From NCBI GenBank assembly GCA_009827205.1, contig WUAK01000034.1, forward strand, positions 1 to 14,982: DNA of 14,982 nt, given 5' to 3'. Positions within the stretch are counted from its first letter, which is position 1, and every line of letters starts with the position of its first letter. Positions 6,989 through 14,982 of this stretch are shown here, piece after piece. Both the position numbers and the translations under genes were made by a program. Origin of the DNA: Phycisphaeraceae bacterium. Its GTDB lineage: Bacteria > Planctomycetota > Phycisphaerae > Phycisphaerales > UBA1924. The notes under the pieces were generated by a model that was given only the letters and a program-made list of their open reading frames with translations, did not search any database and was not told the DNA's origin.

Positions 6989-7070
6989 TAAGTAAGCGGA
7001 TTGAGAGCAGCAACGACGAGCGAGCAGTAGCAGACACGCCCACCGGGGGCACCTTTAGGAAAGAGCGACC

Positions 7071-10000
7071 ATGAGCGGAGCAAATCAGTGCCCATCGACG
7101 GTCGGGAAGAAGGATCTTGACCCTGCTTCCACGATCAACGGCAACGGCGAGAGGCTCTGGCGGAGCATCGACGAGTTCGCCGCCAATGACTCGGGTGAGT
7201 TCCAGTCCTTCCTCCAGCGGGAGTTCCCCGCGGGTGCAAGCGATCTGCTCTCATCAAGTCGCCGGACGTTCTTGCAGCTGATGGGTGGCGCGATGGCGCT
7301 CGCCGGTGCTGCAACGATCCCGGGTTGTAGGCGTCCAGATCACAAGATCATGACGTACTCTCGGAACGTGCCCGCCGACATCGTGCCGGGTCGACCTCTG
7401 TACTACGCGACCAGCATGCCCATCCCGGGCGGCGGGGCGGAGGGCCTTCTCGTCAAGTCGAACGAAGGCCGCCCGACGTTTGTCGAGGGCAACCCGCTTC
7501 ACCCGGTCAGCCAGGGCAAGAGCTCGTCGTGGTCCAACGCGGCGCTGCTCTCGATCTACGACCCCGAGCGTCTGAAGTACCCGGTGTACCGAGAGGGACA
7601 GGGCGATACGGGCAGGACCGCTGTCGCGACGTGGGACGATTTCCGTGCATGGAGCGCCGATCACTTCACCGAGTTTGATTCGACCAGCGGCAACGGCCTC
7701 GTCTTCATCGTCGACAAAAAGACCAGCCCGACACGCGATGCGCTGCGTGATCGGATCAGGGCGCGCTGGCCTCTGGCGCAGTGGGTCGCGTACGACGCGA
7801 CCGGCGCTGACAACAAGATCGCCGGCCTTCGCATGGCGTTCGGTCAGCCCCGCAGGGAACTGCTGTCTCTTGAGAACGCTGATGTCATCTTTGGTTTCGC
7901 CAGTGACGACCTCGACAGGGGCGCGGGCATGCTCCGCAACGCCCGCGGATTCGGCGCTGCTCGCCGGATGCGTTCGACGAACGACACGATGTGCCGCGTG
8001 TACGCCGTAGAGGCTTCGTACACACCGCTTGGTGGGTGCGCCGATCACCGCTACACGCTGGCACCGTCACGCATCGGTGCCGCGGTTGTCGAGCTTGCTC
8101 GCATGATCGTCGACCGGGTCGGCGGGGGCGGGGCTCTGGCAAACGCCGTGAACTCTTTCGATACGCGGGGCGATATTTCGAGCGATCTCCGCGAGATGCT
8201 CGACGCAGCGGCTGATGATCTGATCGAAGCTCGGGGCCGCGCGGTTGTGACCGCCGGACAGGATCTCCCTCCGGAAATTCACGCGTTGGTTGCCGCTATG
8301 AACCGCGTGCTCGGCGCTGTTGGCAAAACGGTTTCGTACGTGCCCGCCGGTGCCGAGGAAGGCCGCGACGGCATGGGCGATCTCGCCGAGATCGTGGGTC
8401 CGATGGGATCTGGTCGCGTCAAGACTGTTGTCTGTGTCGAGACGAACCCGTGCTACGACACACCGACCGAGCTCGGTTTCGCCGAGGCGTACGATCGAGT
8501 CTCGAACCGTATCTGCCTCTCGATCGGTCCGTCCGAGACGGCAGCGAAGTCGACTTGGCAGCTCAACGCCGCGACGTTCCTTGAGTCGTGGGGCGACACC
8601 GAGGCAGTCGACGGCACGATCGCGCCGATCCAGCCGATGATCGCACCGCTCTACGACGGCGCACTCAGTGACATCGAGTTGCTCGCGCTCATCGCAGAGC
8701 CCCGCAGCGCTGACGACTACACCAACCAGCCCGCCGGCTACGACGTCGTCCGCGATGTCTGGATGAGCCGATTCGACTGGTCCGATTTCGAGAAGACCTG
8801 GCGCCGCGTGCTTCATGACGGCATCGTCGCCGGCACGAGCAGCCAGGGCGACGACGGCGGCGCGACCTCGAGCTCCCTTGAGGCGAATGTTGCGGGCGTG
8901 CTCGCCAACGCTTCGATCGGTGTTGAGCCTTCGAGCGATGCGCTCGACGTGATCGTCTCGACCAACAACATGTACGACGGCAGGTACTCGAATCTGCCCT
9001 GGCTTCAGGAACTGCCTCAGTTCGGAACAACCGTCGTCTGGGACAACCCGGCGCTCGTCAGCCCGGCGACAGCTGAGAAGCTCGGCCTCGAGCCCGACCC
9101 TTACACGGTCAAGGAGCCCAAGGCACAGATGGCCAAGGTCGAGGTCGCTGGCCGCGAGTGCGAGATCCCGGTTTGGATCATGCCGGGTATGGCTGACAAC
9201 ACGATCGTCCTGTACCAGGGTTACGGGCGTGAGGTCGTGGGCGTCATCGGTGCGGGCGTTGGCTTCAACGTCCAGTCCATCCGCGACGTCGCGGGCGGGC
9301 GCGTGTACTCCGGCGCGAAAGTGAGTCCCGCCAAGGGACGCTACCCGATCTCGAGCACGCAGAACCACTGGTCGATGGAGTCACGCACTTCGATCGTCCG
9401 CTCTGTTGACCTGCCCGCCTACCTCCGACACGGCGACGAGGTCGAAGAGAAGAAGGGGCACTACGGCACCAAGGCAAAGCTCAACTTTGGTGAGAAGCTT
9501 GGTGAGCTCAGCCACACGCCCCCGAACGAGTCCATCTACGAAAACCCACTCAACAAGTCACGCGGTGATGCGGCCGAAGGATCGGCTTTCTCTGTCGGGC
9601 CGCAGTGGGGGATGAACGTTGATCAGGGCGTGTGCACGGGCTGTGCGACGTGCACGATCGCTTGCCAGGCTGAGAACAACATCCCGGTCGTTGGCAAGAA
9701 GGAAGTCCGCAAGGGTCGTGAGATGACCTGGATCCGCGTGGACCGCTACTTCACCGGCAGCGATATGAACCAACCGGGCGAGATGCACCACCAGCCCGTG
9801 ATGTGTCAGCACTGCGAGAACGCGCCCTGCGAGACCGTGTGCCCGGTGAACGCAACCGTGCATGGGCCCGAGGGCCTGAATTACATGGTCTACAACCGAT
9901 GCATCGGCACGCGGTACTGTGCAAACAACTGCCCCTACAAGGTTCGCCGCTTCAACTTCTTCGATTACGCGACAAAGAAGACCAAGGGTTCCTACCGGAG

Positions 10001-10573
10001 CGAGTTCCCAGAGGGCACGCCCCAGCCTGAGAACATCAATCTGATCCCGCCGCGCCTCCGCGAGAAGGTCGAGGAGATCCAGAAGCTGCGCAACAACCCG
10101 GATGTCACGGTGCGCAGCCGAGGCGTCATGGAGAAGTGCACATACTGCATCCAGCGCATCAACGCGGCCCGCTACGAAATGAAGCTCCAGGATCTGGACA
10201 ACATCCCCGACGGGTTCTTCCAGACCGCGTGTCAGGCGGCATGCCCCACGGGCGCGATCGTCTTCGGCGATCTGCTCGACGATAACTCTGCCGTCAGCGA
10301 GGCCGCCGACGACGGGCGTAGCTACGGCCTGCTGGGCTACCTCAACACAAGACCCCGCACGACCTACAAGGTCAGCCTCTCCAACCCCAACCCGAGGCTT
10401 CGTACGCCCGTCGAGGACCCGTTCCACCACGGGCACGGCGACGACCACGGGTCCGAGGGCGACCACGGCGAGGACTCGGGCCACGCATCGTTTATCGATA
10501 AGTTCAAGAAGCATGAGGACAAGGGCTACGCATTGAGCCTCAAGGTCCTGGGCGCCCCGGCAGGAGTGCACGC

Positions 10574-10577
<4 letters not shown>
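7071..10577 (+). CDS. actB: ACIII subunit ActB, molybdopterin-oxidoreductase-like and iron-sulfur fusion
   Basis: Large periplasmic subunit that links quinol oxidation to the ActA hemes. Layout of the 1168 residues: about 60 residues ahead of a Tat motif (SRRTFLQL, 63-70), the 'extended Tat' arrangement known for this family; then a molybdopterin-oxidoreductase-like region (about 95-800) that in characterised ACIII holds no cofactor; then a ferredoxin-like region with C855/C858/C861/C865, C912/C915/C920/C924, C944/C950/C954 and C1023/C1026/C1054/C1058. T947 replaces the expected fourth Cys of the third set, consistent with the known three [4Fe-4S] plus one [3Fe-4S]. C86 in IPGC after the Tat core could be lipid-modified (inference). 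Residues 1119-1138 form a His/Asp/Gly-rich stretch. AGGA at 7057-7060 precedes ATG 7071. The end overlaps actC by ATGA. A stand-alone formate dehydrogenase or polysulfide reductase is less likely given the ActA, D, E and F neighbours. Confidence 0.95.
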
Positions 10578-12186
<1,609 letters not shown>

Positions 12187-12187
<1 letters not shown>

Positions 12188-12756
12188 TGGCAAAGACGAC
12201 CTTTGAAACCGAGTCTGGGGCAAAGGTGTTCGGCTTGCTCGCCGAGTTCACCAACCCGCACACGCTCACCGAGGGTGCCAAGAAGATCCGCGACGCGGGC
12301 TTCAAGAAGTGGGATACCCACGCCCCGTTCCCCGTCCACGAGATGGAGGAGTCGATGGGCATCGTGGGCAAGTCCATCGCACCGATGATGTTCGTCATCG
12401 GCTGTGCAGCACTGTTCGGTGTTGGCGGCGGTTACCTGCTTCAGTGGGTGATCAATATCAACTACGAGATCGTCGTGCAGGGCAAGCCGACCGCGAGCGC
12501 GTGGGAGCCATTCGTCCCCGTCACCTTCGAGCTTGGCATTCTGTGTACGGCGTTCGGGGCGCTGCTCTCGATGCTTGCTTTCAACGGGCTGCCCAGGCAC
12601 CACCACCCGCTCTTCTCTAGCGATGACTTCCTACGTGCGACTGACGACGGCTTCTTCATCTCCGTCGAGGCCGCCGATGACAAGTTTGATCCGGATGAAA
12701 CACGCAAGCTGCTCGCCGACGCGGGAGCGACCAACATTGAGCTGATCGAGGACTGA
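12187..12756 (+). CDS. actD: ACIII subunit ActD, DUF3341
   Basis: A 189-residue DUF3341 protein, a small membrane subunit of ACIII that contacts the larger membrane subunits. The N-terminal soluble domain includes GLLAEFTNPHTLTEGAKKIR (16-35) and the family-typical DTHAPFPVHEM (43-53). Two helices follow at about 65-88 and 110-133. The C-terminal part ends with a ferredoxin-fold-like region containing FISVEAADD and ATNIELIED. The start codon shares one base with the actC stop (TGATG), with GGAGG at 12172-12176 upstream. The actE start comes 2 bases after its stop. The family is not known to bind a cofactor; its role is structural or in assembly (family knowledge, not shown here). Confidence 0.93.
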
Positions 12757-12758
12757 GC

Positions 12759-13583
12759 ATGAACCACGCACGAACAAGCATGTTGCTCGGCTTCGGTCTC
12801 GCCGCGATCGTCGGTACGGGCATCGTCGGCTGCCGGGGCGAACGCTCCGACAAGCCCCCGAGGCAATTCTTCCCAGACATGGATGACGCGGAGCACTTCA
12901 GGCCTCAGAACGAGACCGAGTTCTTCGCCGACGGCAGGTCCCAGCGGCCGACTGTCCCCGGCACCGTCGGGTACGGTCGAGCGCCGATCGACCACGCCGA
13001 GGCTGAGGATGCCGGCTGGGGTGATGGGTTCGGCGTGCAGCGCGCACGTCTGCTCCGTGAGGACCAGGGCCTCTACTTTGGTACGACGGATGCGCCGCCA
13101 GATCAGGCTGAGCACTATGTCCGTGATATCCCGGTTGAAGTCACCATGGACATGATCCGGCTCGGCCAGGAGAAGTTTGACATCTACTGCGCTATCTGCC
13201 ACGGCTACGAGGGTGACGGCAAAGGCACCGTCGGCAACCGATGGGCAGGTCAGATCGTCGCCAACTTCCACGACCCGAAGTACTCCAACAAGGACGACAT
13301 CCTCGGACGCGATGGATACATGTATCACGTGGGCCGGTACGGTTTGTACGATCCGAACGGCGTGCTGCGTATGCCCGGTTACAGCCATGCACTCGACGAG
13401 AACGAGGCCTGGGCGGTCGTCGCGTACATCCGCACGCTCCAGGCGTCGCGAGGCATGTCGATCGATGACGGTGTCATCCCAGGCGCCGAGCGCAACAGAC
13501 TTCTTGAGCAGCGCGGCACGCCCGTTGGCAATGCCGATCAGCCCGCGAGCCAAGAACAGATCGCTGAAGGAGGCGAGCAATGA
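12759..13583 (+). CDS. actE: ACIII subunit ActE, monoheme cytochrome c lipoprotein
   Basis: A 274-residue monoheme cytochrome subunit, probably the exit point of electrons to the downstream acceptor. The N-terminus is a lipoprotein signal: hydrophobic helix 8-24 and lipobox I22-V23-G24-C25, so it should be held to the membrane by lipid on C25. The conserved ActE segment FFADGRSQRPTVPGTVGYG follows at about 54-72. The single heme motif is C144-C147-H148, and M205 in LRMPGY is the likely distal ligand. After about residue 230 the tail is polar and low in structure. GAGGA at 12748-12752 lies 6 bases before ATG 12759. The last codons carry the strong AAGGAGG site for actF and overlap it by ATGA. 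Confidence 0.93.
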   Translation: MNHARTSMLLGFGLAAIVGTGIVGCRGERSDKPPRQFFPDMDDAEHFRPQNETEFFADGRSQRPTVPGTVGYGRAPIDHAEAEDAGWGDGFGVQRARLLREDQGLYFGTTDAPPDQAEHYVRDIPVEVTMDMIRLGQEKFDIYCAICHGYEGDGKGTVGNRWAGQIVANFHDPKYSNKDDILGRDGYMYHVGRYGLYDPNGVLRMPGYSHALDENEAWAVVAYIRTLQASRGMSIDDGVIPGAERNRLLEQRGTPVGNADQPASQEQIAEGGEQ

Positions 13584-14866
13584 GTCAGGCCTCTGTCAAC
13601 AAAGGCCAGTGCCTCAGCCAGATCGTCAACGACGCGAGGCTCACCCGTGACAACATCACCCTAGTGGGCAAGTCGCCCGCCGGGCTTGTCGGGCTCTTCC
13701 TCGCCCTGGGTGTCGTGGGCATCGTCCTGACACTCATCGGCTCGCAGGTCGTCGGTATCGATCACGCGCTGGCGGCATACCACGTCGGTGTCATGGGTGT
13801 CCTTGGCATCTGCCTGGGCTCGCTCTTCTGGGTGATGCTCTCGCACGTCTTTGCGATGACCTGGAACGTCGCGCTCCGCAGGCAGTTCGAGAACGTCATG
13901 CGTGCGATGTGGCTCGTGCTCATCCTCATGCTGCCCATCATGCTCATCGAGGTCATATCGCACGGTGTGATGTTCACCTGGATGGATACGCACTACGTCT
14001 CGTCCGACCCGATCTATGTGCACAAGTCGGGCTATCTCAACGTGCCGTTCTTCATCCTCCGCTTCGTGATTTACTTTGGCCTCTGGTTGCTGCTGATCCG
14101 CAAGTTCTGGACCTGGCAGCGCGAGCAGGACGAGACCGGCGACCGCTGGCTGTCGAACAAGGCCCGCTTTACAAGCTCGTGGGGACTGCTGGTCTTCGGC
14201 ATCACCTGCGCGTTCGCCGCATTCGACTGGCTTATGAGCCTCGATTACCACTTCTTCAGCACCATGTGGGGCGTCTACTTCTTCGCGGGCGCCGCGTACA
14301 GCGCGATGGCAGTCAACATCTTGATCACCCGCGGGCTCAACGCGATGGGCAAGATGAACGGTGTCGTGACCGTCGAGCACCGCCACGACCAGGGCAAGCT
14401 GCTCTTTGCGTTCACAGTATTCTGGGCGTACATCGGGTTCAGTCAGTACTTCCTGATCTGGTACGCCAACATCCCCGAAGAGACGAGCTACATGCTCGCC
14501 CGGAAGGTGAACTACCCGAACCTGACCATGGCGCTTGTGCTCGGCCACTTCTGCCTGCCGTTCCTGATCTTGCTGCCAAGGCCAGCCAAGCGGTCGGGCA
14601 TGCTGATCACGATCATGGCACTCTGGGCCGTGGTCATTCACTTCATCGACATGTACTGGCTCATCCGCCCGATGGCTGACGCCCACCTGATGTACAAGGG
14701 CGAAGAACCGCTGGGGATGAGTGTGATCTGGTTGGACATCGCCGGCGTGGTCGGCGTGGTCGGCATCTTTGCCGCGGTTGTCGTACGGAACATCTTCTCC
14801 GGACCTTTGATTCCGGTGAACGACCCGCGGCTGCCGGGCTGTTTGCACCACAAAAACTACGTCTAG
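13580..14866 (+). CDS. actF: ACIII subunit ActF, NrfD-like membrane protein
   Basis: Second large membrane subunit of ACIII, related to ActC and NrfD. The 428 residues hold about ten hydrophobic segments from residue 32 to 404. ActF-type stretches are AFDWLMSLDYHFFSTMWGVY (214-233), SQYFLIWYANIPEETSYML (288-306) and HFIDMYWLIRP (354-364). Conserved polar residues within the membrane (H128, D216, E300/E301, D357) are candidates for a proton path, which is inferred from work on other ACIII, not shown here. AAGGAGG at 13567-13573 lies 6 bases before ATG 13580, inside the end of actE; it is the strongest ribosome binding site of the operon. The TAG stop is at 14864-14866. It closes the canonical A-F set. 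Confidence 0.94.
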   Translation: MSQASVNKGQCLSQIVNDARLTRDNITLVGKSPAGLVGLFLALGVVGIVLTLIGSQVVGIDHALAAYHVGVMGVLGICLGSLFWVMLSHVFAMTWNVALRRQFENVMRAMWLVLILMLPIMLIEVISHGVMFTWMDTHYVSSDPIYVHKSGYLNVPFFILRFVIYFGLWLLLIRKFWTWQREQDETGDRWLSNKARFTSSWGLLVFGITCAFAAFDWLMSLDYHFFSTMWGVYFFAGAAYSAMAVNILITRGLNAMGKMNGVVTVEHRHDQGKLLFAFTVFWAYIGFSQYFLIWYANIPEETSYMLARKVNYPNLTMALVLGHFCLPFLILLPRPAKRSGMLITIMALWAVVIHFIDMYWLIRPMADAHLMYKGEEPLGMSVIWLDIAGVVGVVGIFAAVVVRNIFSGPLIPVNDPRLPGCLHHKNYV

Positions 14867-14887
14867 AGAGGCATCGAACACGAGCGT

Positions 14888-14947
14888 GGGGAATCAGCAT
14901 TCCCTGCGAGAAACGAGACGGGTACGCTGATTCGGGGACGTTCCCCG
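14888..14947 (+). promoter_or_regulatory. Leader with competing hairpins between actF and the next gene
   Basis: Hairpin 1: GGGAAT (14889-14894) with ATTCCC (14899-14904), 4-base loop. Hairpin 2: CGGGGA (14933-14938) with TCCCCG (14942-14947), 3-base loop, ending just before the ribosome binding site AAGGA (14949-14953). An alternative helix, GAATCAGC (14891-14898) with GCTGATTC (14926-14933), cannot form together with hairpin 1. Neither hairpin has a T tract, so this is not a plain terminator. It may tune or separate expression of the downstream gene; the function is inferred. Confidence 0.4.
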
Positions 14948-14959
14948 CAAGGACTGAAG

Positions 14960-14982
14960 ATGAGTCACCAACACACGCCGGA
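14960..14982 (+). CDS. 5' end of a further gene (partial)
   Basis: ATG 14960 is preceded by AAGGA (14949-14953) with 6-base spacing, 93 bases after the actF stop. Only MSHQHTP is encoded before the right edge, too little to assign a family. In other genomes act operons are often followed by terminal oxidase genes or accessory genes, and the nearby heme A synthase makes an oxidase gene a reasonable guess, but nothing here proves it. Confidence 0.55.

Noticed and set aside
8067..9368. 433-codon minus-strand open frame opposite actB
   Set aside because: Mirror frame of a well-supported gene. The translation is rich in Arg, Asp and Val with no motif.
13661..14881. 406-codon minus-strand open frame opposite actF
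   Set aside because: Asp/His/Glu-rich translation with no hydrophobic core or family signature, lying fully antisense to ActF. The similar 373-codon frame at 10526-11647 opposite actC is rejected for the same reason.

Overview
The window is about 15 kb of GC-rich bacterial chromosome and is dominated by aerobic respiration genes. A Tat-exported DUF1501 protein paired with DUF1800, a SOD with a possible Tat leader, and an alternative complex III (ACIII) whose large subunit carries an 'extended Tat' leader together suggest a planctomycete, perhaps of the Phycisphaerae type. That placement is inferred from gene content; no rRNA or other marker is present.

Left part (1-1695, plus strand): the 3' end of an unidentified gene (1-141), about 500 bases without a convincing gene, a Mn-type superoxide dismutase with two credible starts (650 and 812) and a strong rho-independent terminator (1472-1510), then a small one-helix membrane protein that ends exactly where the converging gene set ends.

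Middle part (1696-6079, minus strand): reading leftwards from 6079, a CtaA/COX15-type heme A synthase with an extra N-terminal membrane region, then a DUF1800 gene and a DUF1501 gene. Their spacing (69 and 22 bases) allows one transcript.

Right part (6284-14866, plus strand), divergent from the heme A synthase gene: a complete actABCDEF set for ACIII, the quinol:cytochrome c (or quinol:HiPIP) oxidoreductase that replaces the bc1 complex in many bacteria. It encodes a pentaheme cytochrome (ActA), a large iron-sulfur/molybdopterin-like subunit (ActB), two multi-span NrfD-like membrane subunits (ActC, ActF), a two-helix DUF3341 subunit (ActD) and a monoheme lipoprotein cytochrome (ActE). actB to actF overlap or nearly touch and each has a good ribosome binding site, so translation is probably coupled. 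A further gene begins at 14960 after a leader with competing hairpins and runs off the window.

Working together: ACIII would oxidise menaquinol or ubiquinol and pass electrons through its hemes to a terminal oxidase. The neighbouring heme A synthase implies that this oxidase is of the aa3/caa3 type, possibly encoded just past the right edge. SOD fits as protection of an oxygen-respiring cell. The core is a known system. The less expected points are the two-start SOD, the hairpin over the actA ribosome binding site, the competing helices after actF, the long N-terminal part of the heme A synthase, and the His-rich tails on ActB and ActC.
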